Shown here: one piece after another, positions 34,134-42,921 of the stretch
Position numbering within the stretch: the first letter of the stretch is position 1
Layout: the number at the start of each line of letters is the position of its first letter
Assembly (NCBI RefSeq): GCF_013608025.1
Contig: NZ_VDLV01000064.1
Span: forward strand, 156,365-220,364
Reading direction: 5' to 3'
DNA: 64,000 bases
DNA from: Pseudomonas brassicacearum subsp. neoaurantiaca
Lineage (GTDB): Bacteria > Pseudomonadota > Gammaproteobacteria > Pseudomonadales > Pseudomonadaceae
Translations under genes and position numbers: made by a program
Notes under the pieces: model-generated
The model's input: the letters and a program-made list of their open reading frames with translations, nothing else
Databases searched by the model: none
What the model was told of the DNA's origin: nothing

Positions 34134-35936
34134 TCAGAACCACTCATCCCGCATCCCCAGGCACGTATCATCCCGCGCCTCGAGCAGCGTTAGTTCATGC
34201 TGGCAACCCGGCACTTCCCAGGTCAGGAAGTAGCGCGCCGCTTGCTGCTTGCCTTTGTAGAAATCGACATCCGCCGCGTTCCCCTTGGCCAACCCTTCCT
34301 CGGCACGAATCGCCTGTTCCAGCCAGCGCCAGCCGATCACCATGTGCCCAAACACCTTCAAGTACAGCGCCGAATTAGCGAGGCTGCTGTTGACCTTGCC
34401 TTGGGCCAGGTCGGTCAGCAGGCCAAGGGTGACTGTTTGCAGGCGTGCCACCAAGGCTTCCAATGGCTGACGCAAGGGCGTTAACGATTCGTACGCTTGG
34501 GCGCGTTCGGTGGTGTCGGCCACCAGGCGAATCAATTGCTTGAGCCCGGCACCGCCGTTTTGCGCCAGTTTGCGACCCAACAAATCCAGGGACTGGATGC
34601 CGTGGGTGCCCTCATGGATGGGGTTCAGGCGGTTGTCGCGGTAATACTGCTCCACCGGGTATTCGCGGGTGTAACCGTGACCGCCGAGGATCTGGATCGC
34701 CAGTTCGTTGGCCTTCAGGCAGAACTCCGACGGCCATGACTTGACGATTGGCGTCAGTAGGTCGAGCAATTCATGGGCGCGCCGGCGCTCGGTTTCGCTT
34801 TCCAGCGTGGTGGTGTCGTCGAACAACCGGGCCGCGTACAGGCCGAGGTCGAACGAACCTTCCACGTAGGCCTTTTGCGTCAGCAGCATGCGACGTACGT
34901 CGGCGTGCTGGATGATCGGCACCGGCGCGGTGGTCGGGTCCTTGCTATCGGGTACGCGGCCCTGCGGGCGCTCGCGAGCGTACTCAAGGGAATATAAATA
35001 GCCGGCGTAACCCAGCATCACCGCACCCATGCCGACGCCGATCCGCGCCTCGTTCATCATTTGGAACATGTAGCTCAGGCCGTGGTGCGGTTTTCCTACG
35101 AGGTAACCGACACATTCGCCGTTGTCGCCGAAGTTAAGCGCCGTGGAGGTGGTGCCTCGCCAGCCCATCTTGTGAAACAAACCGGCCAACAGCACATCGT
35201 TGCGCTTGCCCAGGCTGCCGTCGTCGTTGACCAGGAACTTGGGCACGATAAACAGCGAGATGCCCTTCACACCCGGCGGCGCGTCCGGCAATTTCGCCAA
35301 GACCATGTGCACAATATTTTCCGACAACGGATGGTCGCCGCCGGAGATAAAAATCTTGTTGCCCTTGAGCCGATAGGTACCGTCGGATGCCGGCTCTGCG
35401 CGTGTACGAATATCCGACAGCGATGAACCCGCGTGAGGTTCGGTCAGGGCCATGGTGCCGAAGAAGCGACCGTCGATCATCGGCTGCAGGAAGCGTTGTT
35501 TCTGGTCATCGCTGCCGAAACTCTCGATCAGGTTCGCCGCGCCCATGGTCAGGAACGGATAGGATGTCGAAGCGGCGTTGGCCGACTGGAAATGCGCGAA
35601 GCAAGCCTGGGACAGCAACGTCGGCAGTTGCATGCCGCCCGCCTCGAAGCTGCGCGCGGCGTTGAGGAAACCTGCCTCGAGGAAGGCATCCACCGCCGGT
35701 TTCACCTCGGGGATCAGGATGGCCTGGCCGTTTTCGTAGCGCGGTTCGTTTTCGTCATTCTTGCGGTTGTGAGGGGCGAAATATTTTTCGGCGATGCTGC
35801 GCGCCGTGCCGATGGCCGCGTCGAAGGTTTCGCGGTTGTGCTCGGCAAACCGTTCGCGCTGGGTCAGGCCCTCGGCATCAAGGACTTCATACAGCTCGAA
35901 AGCCAGATTGCGGGAACTGAGCAGCGTCTCGGACAT
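34134..35936 (-). CDS. acyl-CoA dehydrogenase, 600-residue type
   Basis: 600 aa FAD enzyme with an extra C-terminal domain beyond the ordinary 380-residue fold. The FAD/substrate segments ALTEPHAGSSLSDIRT and FISGGDHPL, and the catalytic-base region NPIHEGTHGIQSLD, are clear. It should oxidise the alpha-beta bond of an acyl-CoA in fatty acid breakdown; closest family is the P. aeruginosa PA0506-PA0508 group. The substrate chain length cannot be read. Monocistronic, convergent with zapA. Confidence 0.92.
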   Translation of the reverse strand: MSETLLSSRNLAFELYEVLDAEGLTQRERFAEHNRETFDAAIGTARSIAEKYFAPHNRKNDENEPRYENGQAILIPEVKPAVDAFLEAGFLNAARSFEAGGMQLPTLLSQACFAHFQSANAASTSYPFLTMGAANLIESFGSDDQKQRFLQPMIDGRFFGTMALTEPHAGSSLSDIRTRAEPASDGTYRLKGNKIFISGGDHPLSENIVHMVLAKLPDAPPGVKGISLFIVPKFLVNDDGSLGKRNDVLLAGLFHKMGWRGTTSTALNFGDNGECVGYLVGKPHHGLSYMFQMMNEARIGVGMGAVMLGYAGYLYSLEYARERPQGRVPDSKDPTTAPVPIIQHADVRRMLLTQKAYVEGSFDLGLYAARLFDDTTTLESETERRRAHELLDLLTPIVKSWPSEFCLKANELAIQILGGHGYTREYPVEQYYRDNRLNPIHEGTHGIQSLDLLGRKLAQNGGAGLKQLIRLVADTTERAQAYESLTPLRQPLEALVARLQTVTLGLLTDLAQGKVNSSLANSALYLKVFGHMVIGWRWLEQAIRAEEGLAKGNAADVDFYKGKQQAARYFLTWEVPGCQHELTLLEARDDTCLGMRDEWF

Positions 35937-36042
35937 GGCGGCCTACCTTTTCTTGGGATGGGCCGAGTCTAGGGGGGCTGATATAGGCTGAACAGGATGA
36001 TTGATGACAGTGATGCAGAGGTGGGGGCGACACTAATCAAAA

Positions 36043-36136
36043 CGGTGGGAGCGAGCTTGCTCGCGATAGCGGTGTACCAGTCGACAACATTCCTGACTGA
36101 CCCACCGCTATCGCGAGCAAGCTCGCTCCCACAGGG
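36043..36136. repeat. REP doublet
   Basis: GTGGGAGCGAGCTTGCTCGCGA (36045 on) and its inverted copy (to about 36133) with about 40 nt between; lies upstream of the dehydrogenase start and downstream of the putA stop. Confidence 0.85.
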
Positions 36137-36181
36137 ATTTGTATTGCCAGGCACCTATTGCAGGTGCCTGGTTTGCAGCGT

Positions 36182-39100
36182 TTAGCCGATGGTCATCAGG
36201 CTGGCGTTACCACCCGCCGCTGCGGTGTTGACGCTCAGCGCGCGTTCGATCACCAGACGTTCCAAGGCAATGTTGGTTTCGCCCTGAGACAAACCATGCA
36301 CCCCGACGATAGCCCCGGCGCGCTTGGCAACCTGCTGGCAGACACCGCGCAGTTGATCCGAATCGCCGTGATGCAGGACCGCGTCGAACACCACGTCGTC
36401 CTTGGTCCAATCGGCAACCCGTTGGATGCGTGCCTGGATTTCCTTCGGCAAGCGTGCAAACACGGCCTTGCTGGTGTCGGTTTCCGGCCATACAGCCGAG
36501 CCGCCCACGGCCAATACGGCCGCCAGTTGCGTCAGCAAATCACCTTCCACGTCCGCCAGGCACAGCACGTGCTCGCGCGGCAGGATGGCGTAGCTGTTGC
36601 GTTCGCCGGTCGGACCCGTCAGTTGGCGGGTAATGCCGCTCTGCGACTGCGCGGCGAACTGCACGCACAGGGCGCTCAGTTCGGCGAGCTTCTGGCTGTC
36701 TGCCCAGGCTTGCAGGGCGGTCAGCGGCTTGCTCATGGCGTCGCGCAAACGCAGGTCCGGCGCGGCCAAGGCATCGCCACGGACGAAGGATTGCTGGATC
36801 GCATCGGTAGGACGGGTCGACAGCAGGCGGTACAGGTACAGCGGACCGCCGGCCTTCGGACCGGTGCCCGACAGGCCTTCGCCACCGAACGGCTGCACAC
36901 CGACCACGGCGCCGACGATGTTGCGGTTCACGTAGACGTTGCCGGCATGGACGTTGTCGATCACCTTGGCGATGGTTTCGTCGATACGGGTGTGGACGCC
37001 AAGGGTCAGGCCGTAGCCAGAAGCGTTGATCTGATTGATCAACTGGTCCAGCTCCTTGCGCTTGTAGCGCACCACGTGCAGCACCGGGCCGAAGATCTCG
37101 CGCTGCAGCTCATCGAAGCTTTCCAGCTCGATCAGCGTCGGCATCACGAAGGTGCCGCGCTTGCATTCGTCGCTGTCGGCAATCGCCATCTGGTACACGG
37201 TGCGACCTTTGTCACGCATGGCCTGGATGTGCTTCTCGATGCCGGCCTTGGCCTCGGCGTCGATCACCGGGCCGATGTCCACGGACAGGCGCTCCGGGTT
37301 GCCGAGGCGCGATTCGGCCATGGCGCCCTTGAGCATTTCGATGACACGGTCGGCGGAATCTTCCTGCAAACACAGCACGCGCAGGGCCGAGCAACGTTGG
37401 CCGGCGCTGTCAAAGGCCGAGGACACCACGTCGATGACCACTTGTTCAGTCAGGGCCGAGGAGTCGACGATCATCGCGTTCTGGCCGCCGGTTTCGGCGA
37501 TCAGCGGGATCGGCCGGCCCTGATTGTCCAGGCGTCCGGCGATGTTGCGTTGCAACAGGCGGGCGACTTCGGTGGAACCGGTAAACATTACGCCTTTGAC
37601 GCGATCGTCACCTACCAGGCGGGCACCGACGGTTTCGCCACGGCCCGGCAGCAATTGCAGGACGCCTTCGGGAATACCTGCTTCGAGCATCAGGCGCACA
37701 GCCTGGGCCGCCACCAACGGGGTCTGTTCGGCGGGCTTGGCCAGGACCGGGTTGCCGGCGGCCAGTGCGGCGGCGACTTGGCCGCTGAAGATTGCGAGCG
37801 GGAAGTTCCATGGGCTAATGCAGACCACCGGGCCCAGTGGGCGGTGGGCATCGTTGGTGAAATCGTTGCGGGCCTGCACTGCGTAATAACGCAGGAAGTC
37901 CACCGCTTCACGCACTTCGGCAATGGCGTTGGCGAAGGTCTTGCCGGCTTCCCGGGCCAGCAGGCCCATCAGCGGCTGGATCTCGCCTTCCATCAGGTCG
38001 GCGGCACGTTCGAGGATCGCGGCGCGTTCGGCCGGCGGCGTGGCCTGCCAGATCGGTGCGGCATTGAGGGCGCACTGGATGGCGTTGTCGACGTCTTCGA
38101 CCGTGGCTTCCTGGACGTGACCGACCACGTCGCGATGATCGGCCGGGTTCAGTACCGGCGCCGGGGTTCCTTCGCTGGCGGCGCAACCGAGCATCGGCGC
38201 GGCTTTCCAGTCGTTATGGGCGGTAGCGAGCAGGGCACAGGACAGCGAGGCCAGGCGATGTTCGTTGGCCAGGTCGATGCCGCTGGAGTTGGCGCGTTCG
38301 CTGCCGTACAGGTCGCGTGGCAGCGGGATACGCGGATGCGGCAGGCCGAAACCGCCTTCCAGGGTTGCCATCTGCTCGATGCTCGCCACTGGATCGGCCA
38401 CCAGTTCCTGGATGGAAATGGACTGGTCGGCGATACGGTTGACGAACGAAGTGTTCGCGCCGTTTTCCAGCAAGCGGCGTACGAGGTAGGCCAGCAGTGT
38501 TTCGTGGGTGCCAACCGGAGCATACACACGGCACGGACGGTTCAGCTTGCCTTCGGAGACTTTGCCTACAACCTGTTCGTACAGCGGTTCACCCATGCCG
38601 TGCAGGCACTGGAATTCGTACTGGCCCGGGTAATAGTTCTGACCGGCGATGTGGTAGATGGCCGACAGGGTATGGGCGTTGTGCGTGGCGAACTGCGGGT
38701 AGATGACTTCCGGCACCGACAGCAGTTTGCGGGCGCAAGCGATGTAGGACACGTCGGTGTACACCTTGCGGGTGTAGACCGGATAGCCTTCCAGGCCTTC
38801 GACCTGGGCGCGCTTGATCTCGCTGTCCCAGTAGGCGCCTTTTACCAGGCGGATCATCAGGCGATGACGGCTGCGACGAGCCAGGTCGATCACATAGTCG
38901 ATCACGTACGGGCAACGCTTCTGGTACGCCTGGATCACAAAACCGATGCCGTTCCAGCCGGTCAGTTGCGGCTCGAAGCACAAGCGCTCAAGCAGATCCA
39001 GGGACAGTTCGAGGCGGTCGGCCTCTTCGGCGTCGATGTTGAGACCGATGTCGTATTGCTTGGCCAGCAGGGTCAGCGACAGCAGGCGCGGGTACAGTTC

Positions 39101-40135
39101 GTCCATCACGCGTTCGTACTGGGCGCGGCTGTAGCGCGGGTGCAGGGCCGAGAGCTTGATGGAAATGCCCGGGCCTTCATAAATCCCACGACCGTGGGAC
39201 GCTTTGCCGATCGAGTGGATGGCTTGTTCGTACGAGGCCAGGTATTTCTGGGCGTCATGCTCGGTGAGTGCGGCTTCACCCAGCATGTCGTAGGAATAGC
39301 GGAAGCCTTTGGCTTCGAACTTACTGGCATTGGCCAGGGCTTCGGCGATGGTTTCGCCGGTGACGAACTGTTCGCCCATCAGGCGCATGGCCATGTCGAC
39401 GCCCTTGCGGATCATCGGCTCGCCGCTCTTGCCGATGATGCGGCTCAGCGAGGAGGTCAGGCCTGCTTCGTTATGGGTGGCGACCAGTTTGCCGGTGAGC
39501 AGCAAGCCCCAGGTGGCGGCGTTGACGAACAGCGACGGGCTGTTGCCCAAGTGCGGCTGCCAGTTGCCGGTGCTGATCTTGTCGCGGATCAGCGCGTCGC
39601 GAGTGCCTTTGTCCGGGATGCGCAGCAGCGCCTCCGCCAGGCACATCAGCGCTACGCCTTCCTGGGACGACAGGGAAAATTCCTGCAGCAAGCCCTGAAC
39701 AATACCGGCACGACCGCCGGCACTTTTCTGGTTACGCAGTTTTTCAGCAATGGAAGCCGCCAGCTTGTTGGTGGCTTCGGCCATTTCGGCCGGCAGGCGG
39801 GCCTGCTCGATCAGCATCGGCACCACTTCCGGCTCAGGGCGACGGTAAGCGGCAGTGATGGAGGCGCGCAGGACCGACTGCGGCAGGATGCTCTCGGCAA
39901 ATTCGAGGAAGCATTGGTGAGCGTGGTCGACCTGCACGTCGCCAGCGTCATCGCTGTCGGCGCGAGGGGAACCGTTCAGCTCGGTCAGGGTTGCACCACC
40001 CTCGAGTTTTTCCAGGTAATTGAAAATCGCCTGCTTGATCAGCCAGTGTGGCGTGCGATCAATCGAGGTTGCGGCCGCCTTCAGGCGTTCGCGGGTCGGG
40101 TCGTCGAGTTTGACCCCAAGGGTGGTGGTAGCCAT
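36182..40135 (-). CDS. putA: trifunctional PutA: repressor, proline dehydrogenase, P5C dehydrogenase
   Basis: 1317 aa. Residues 1-47 are a ribbon-helix-helix DNA-binding domain (TTTLGVKLDDPTRERLKAAA). The proline dehydrogenase barrel occupies about 250-560 (RLVKGAYWDSEIKRAQ), and the glutamate-semialdehyde dehydrogenase about 640-1110, with the catalytic Glu in AETGGQNAM and Cys near 913 in AGQRCSALRVL. It oxidises proline to glutamate at the membrane and represses put genes when proline is absent. GAGG precedes the ATG. Operator-like boxes fill the gap to putP. Confidence 0.96.
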   Translation of the reverse strand: MATTTLGVKLDDPTRERLKAAATSIDRTPHWLIKQAIFNYLEKLEGGATLTELNGSPRADSDDAGDVQVDHAHQCFLEFAESILPQSVLRASITAAYRRPEPEVVPMLIEQARLPAEMAEATNKLAASIAEKLRNQKSAGGRAGIVQGLLQEFSLSSQEGVALMCLAEALLRIPDKGTRDALIRDKISTGNWQPHLGNSPSLFVNAATWGLLLTGKLVATHNEAGLTSSLSRIIGKSGEPMIRKGVDMAMRLMGEQFVTGETIAEALANASKFEAKGFRYSYDMLGEAALTEHDAQKYLASYEQAIHSIGKASHGRGIYEGPGISIKLSALHPRYSRAQYERVMDELYPRLLSLTLLAKQYDIGLNIDAEEADRLELSLDLLERLCFEPQLTGWNGIGFVIQAYQKRCPYVIDYVIDLARRSRHRLMIRLVKGAYWDSEIKRAQVEGLEGYPVYTRKVYTDVSYIACARKLLSVPEVIYPQFATHNAHTLSAIYHIAGQNYYPGQYEFQCLHGMGEPLYEQVVGKVSEGKLNRPCRVYAPVGTHETLLAYLVRRLLENGANTSFVNRIADQSISIQELVADPVASIEQMATLEGGFGLPHPRIPLPRDLYGSERANSSGIDLANEHRLASLSCALLATAHNDWKAAPMLGCAASEGTPAPVLNPADHRDVVGHVQEATVEDVDNAIQCALNAAPIWQATPPAERAAILERAADLMEGEIQPLMGLLAREAGKTFANAIAEVREAVDFLRYYAVQARNDFTNDAHRPLGPVVCISPWNFPLAIFSGQVAAALAAGNPVLAKPAEQTPLVAAQAVRLMLEAGIPEGVLQLLPGRGETVGARLVGDDRVKGVMFTGSTEVARLLQRNIAGRLDNQGRPIPLIAETGGQNAMIVDSSALTEQVVIDVVSSAFDSAGQRCSALRVLCLQEDSADRVIEMLKGAMAESRLGNPERLSVDIGPVIDAEAKAGIEKHIQAMRDKGRTVYQMAIADSDECKRGTFVMPTLIELESFDELQREIFGPVLHVVRYKRKELDQLINQINASGYGLTLGVHTRIDETIAKVIDNVHAGNVYVNRNIVGAVVGVQPFGGEGLSGTGPKAGGPLYLYRLLSTRPTDAIQQSFVRGDALAAPDLRLRDAMSKPLTALQAWADSQKLAELSALCVQFAAQSQSGITRQLTGPTGERNSYAILPREHVLCLADVEGDLLTQLAAVLAVGGSAVWPETDTSKAVFARLPKEIQARIQRVADWTKDDVVFDAVLHHGDSDQLRGVCQQVAKRAGAIVGVHGLSQGETNIALERLVIERALSVNTAAAGGNASLMTIG

Positions 40136-40206
40136 ATTTTTATCCTCATGTTTGCCACGTACCGCGTGGCATCAGCTGGCGGCAAGATTAGCTGCGGGAT
40201 GAATGA

Positions 40207-40449
40207 GGTGCAACCGGGTGCAACCTGTTTTTTGTCGAAATAATGAGCAGCTCATCAGGAAGCACAGGGCGTCATTCCACGCCTGCACTTGCTTGGTGCA
40301 TCTCTGTTTGGAAAACGAAGCTTTTTTGCACCAAAAGAGAGCAAAATGCGGCGTTTGTAGGGGGATTCCGACTGGGTGCAACTTATTTCAACGAAACTGG
40401 TTGCACCTAATTTGATTTGTTGAATAGCATTCGCGGCCAAGGTGCAACC
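40207..40449. promoter_or_regulatory. PutA operator array between putA and putP
   Basis: Copies of GGTGCAACC or its complement are at 40207-40215, 40218-40226, 40375-40382 (8 nt), 40399-40407 (GGTTGCACC) and 40441-40449, with a partial TTGCACC at 40326-40332. The known PutA operator core in enterics is GTTGCA, so these are the likely binding sites of the PutA ribbon-helix-helix domain. The rest of 40136-40596 is AT-richer and holds the divergent promoters. Confidence 0.8.
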
Positions 40450-40596
40450 GGCTCGGGTCGGAGTGCATCGGCTGATGGCTTTCCTGGGGAAACATCAGTC
40501 ATAAATTTGCGGGTCCACAAAACGTCAGTACAACGTTCGCGTTGTCGGCGCTTTCAACTGCCACCGCACCATAAAAACAAAGCCAGGGCGTAACTC

Positions 40597-42081
40597 ATGA
40601 GTGTTAGCAATCCTACCCTGATCACCTTCGTGATCTATATCGCAGCCATGGTCCTGATCGGCCTGATGGCTTACCGCTCCACCAACAACCTTTCCGATTA
40701 CATCCTCGGCGGTCGCAGCCTCGGCAGTGTCGTGACGGCGCTTTCTGCCGGCGCTTCCGACATGAGCGGCTGGTTGTTGATGGGTTTGCCTGGCGCAATC
40801 TACATGTCCGGTCTGTCGGAAAGCTGGATCGCCATCGGCCTGATCATCGGTGCCTACCTGAACTGGCTGTTCGTCGCCGGTCGCCTGCGGGTCCAGACCG
40901 AGCACAACGGTGATGCGCTGACGCTGCCGGACTATTTCTCCAGCCGTTTTGAAGATACCAGCGGCCTGCTGCGGATCATCTCCGCGGTGGTGATCCTGGT
41001 GTTCTTCACCATCTATTGCGCGTCCGGCATCGTGGCCGGTGCCCGCTTGTTCGAAAGCACCTTCGGCCTGTCCTACGAGACCGCGCTGTGGGCTGGTGCC
41101 GCTGCGACCATCGCCTACACCTTCATCGGTGGTTTCCTGGCGGTGAGCTGGACCGATACCGTACAAGCGACGTTGATGATCTTTGCCTTGATCCTTACGC
41201 CGATCATCGTGCTGCTGGCCACTGGCGGCGTCGATACCACGTTCCTGGCCATCGAAGCGAAAGATCCGACTTCGTTCGACATGCTGAAAAACACCACCTT
41301 CATCGGCATCATCTCGCTGATGGGCTGGGGCTTGGGCTACTTCGGCCAACCGCACATCCTGGCGCGCTTCATGGCGGCGGATTCGGTCAAGTCGATCGCC
41401 AAGGCGCGTCGCATCTCCATGACCTGGATGATCCTGTGCCTGGGCGGCACCGTGGCCGTCGGCTTCTTCGGTATCGCGTACTTCTCGGCGCACCCTGAGG
41501 TGGCCGGTCCAGTGACCGAGAACCCTGAGCGCGTGTTCATCGAGCTGGCGAAGATCCTGTTCAACCCATGGGTTGCCGGCGTGCTGCTGTCCGCCATCCT
41601 GGCTGCCGTCATGAGCACCCTGAGCTGCCAGTTGCTGGTGTGTTCCAGCGCACTGACTGAAGACTTCTACAAGACCTTCCTGCGCAAGAGTGCGTCCCAA
41701 GTTGAGTTGGTCTGGGTCGGTCGCGCCATGGTGCTGCTGGTGGCGCTGATCGCCATCGCCCTGGCCGCGAATCCACAAAACCGCGTACTGGGCCTGGTGA
41801 GCTATGCCTGGGCCGGTTTCGGTGCCGCCTTCGGTCCGGTGGTCCTGATCTCCGTGATCTGGAAGAACATGACTCGCAACGGTGCCCTGGCCGGTATCCT
41901 TGTCGGTGCGATCACCGTTGTCGTCTGGAAGCATTTCGAGCTGCTGGGCCTGTACGAAATCATCCCTGGCTTCATCTTCGCCAGCCTGGCCATCTACTTC
42001 GTCAGCAAGGTGGGCACGCCTACCACCGGCATGCTGCAGCGCTTCGAAGCGGCTGAGAAAGATTTTCGCTTGAACCAGTAA
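40597..42081 (+). CDS. putP: sodium/proline symporter PutP
   Basis: 494 aa solute:sodium symporter with about 13 membrane helices. The N-terminal region FVIYIAAMVLIGLMAYRSTNNLSDYILGGRSLG and SAGASDMSGWLLMGLPG include the conserved sodium and proline contact residues. It imports proline for PutA, from which it diverges across a 461-bp regulatory gap. A terminator follows the stop. Confidence 0.95.
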   Translation: MSVSNPTLITFVIYIAAMVLIGLMAYRSTNNLSDYILGGRSLGSVVTALSAGASDMSGWLLMGLPGAIYMSGLSESWIAIGLIIGAYLNWLFVAGRLRVQTEHNGDALTLPDYFSSRFEDTSGLLRIISAVVILVFFTIYCASGIVAGARLFESTFGLSYETALWAGAAATIAYTFIGGFLAVSWTDTVQATLMIFALILTPIIVLLATGGVDTTFLAIEAKDPTSFDMLKNTTFIGIISLMGWGLGYFGQPHILARFMAADSVKSIAKARRISMTWMILCLGGTVAVGFFGIAYFSAHPEVAGPVTENPERVFIELAKILFNPWVAGVLLSAILAAVMSTLSCQLLVCSSALTEDFYKTFLRKSASQVELVWVGRAMVLLVALIAIALAANPQNRVLGLVSYAWAGFGAAFGPVVLISVIWKNMTRNGALAGILVGAITVVVWKHFELLGLYEIIPGFIFASLAIYFVSKVGTPTTGMLQRFEAAEKDFRLNQ

Positions 42082-42117
42082 GGCTTTCGGCGCGGCCTTC
42101 GCAGCCCGCAGAGCTGG

Positions 42118-42157
42118 AAAAAACGGCCCGTCTCCTTTGGAGGCGTGCCGTTTTTTT
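42118..42157. terminator. bidirectional terminator after putP
   Basis: AAAAAACGGC-rich left arm, loop TTT and right arm ending GCCGTTTTTTT (42118-42157) with two mismatches in a 13-bp stem. It serves putP and, on the other strand, the DUF2165 gene whose stop codon overlaps its edge. Confidence 0.85.
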
Positions 42158-42656
42158 ATGGGTGAGTGTCCAAGGTATCGGGCTGGTTGAGAAAGATCAG
42201 CACGCCCAACAGCGCCATGTAGAACCTGAACGCGGCATCCTGGCCATTCCAGGTCTCGGATTGCCACATCAGGAACCACTCGCCGCCGACGACCATGAAG
42301 CCGAAAAACCAGACGAAAAATCCCACCGTCAGCCCAACGACGGCCCACCCCTTGGCCCGATTGAAAACCACGCCATCCGCCATGCGTGCCCGCCAGAGTT
42401 TCAGCGCGCCGTAGGCCAGCAACACGGTGGTCATCGCTTCGCCGAGAATGATCAGCCAATAAGCTCCGTGCCACATCCAAGGCTTGTCGATGGCGCGATA
42501 CCGGGCGGCATTGTCGGGGAAGGTGGTGTCCATGCTCAGTACATGCTGGACGAAATTGAAGTTGGAGCTGTAGTCCGTGACGTTGTTGAATACGGTCAGC
42601 AAGGCGAAGGCAGCCAGCGCGAGGATCATCGCGATTTTCGTGTAGCGGATTGTCAT
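42156..42656 (-). CDS. DUF2165 integral membrane protein
   Basis: 166 aa, four predicted membrane helices (residues about 7-24, 67-87, 104-125, 142-158) with a periplasmic loop after the first. Fits the DUF2165 family of predicted small membrane proteins; function unknown. Its reading frame runs into the shared terminator at 42118-42157. Confidence 0.8.
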   Translation of the reverse strand: MTIRYTKIAMILALAAFALLTVFNNVTDYSSNFNFVQHVLSMDTTFPDNAARYRAIDKPWMWHGAYWLIILGEAMTTVLLAYGALKLWRARMADGVVFNRAKGWAVVGLTVGFFVWFFGFMVVGGEWFLMWQSETWNGQDAAFRFYMALLGVLIFLNQPDTLDTHP

Positions 42657-42921
42657 GGTTTGCGTCCTTGGCTATTTACGACGAAGGGACGTTATCACGC
42701 CGTTGCGCTGTACGAGGCCGGTCGTCGTGTAAGACGCAGCTGATTACTTCGTGCGAAGGCTTTCAATATCGCGATTTAAGAATTGTCCATCGGAAAATGC
42801 AGCGGGCCTCGCAGCTTTTAGCCTCTTGGGTGTAGGGGAAATCTGTTTTTTATCGCATCCGATCAACTTGGCGAATGGGTCATGCACAATCGCCCGCCTT
42901 TATTTCGCAGAGGCACATCGG
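42657..42921. other. 265-bp gap upstream of vgrG
   Basis: Somewhat AT-richer than the surroundings (for example around 42770-42860). No gene, repeat or clear promoter could be fixed by eye. Confidence 0.4.

Noticed and set aside
36158..40243. 1361-residue open frame on the plus strand opposite putA
   Set aside because: Longer than putA but lies exactly antisense to it, with Gln/His/Arg/Gly-rich composition typical of GC-rich shadow frames and no ribosome site.
40525..42480. 651-residue minus-strand frame opposite putP
   Set aside because: Antisense shadow; composition dominated by Asp, Gln, His, Gly, and putP has clear family motifs.
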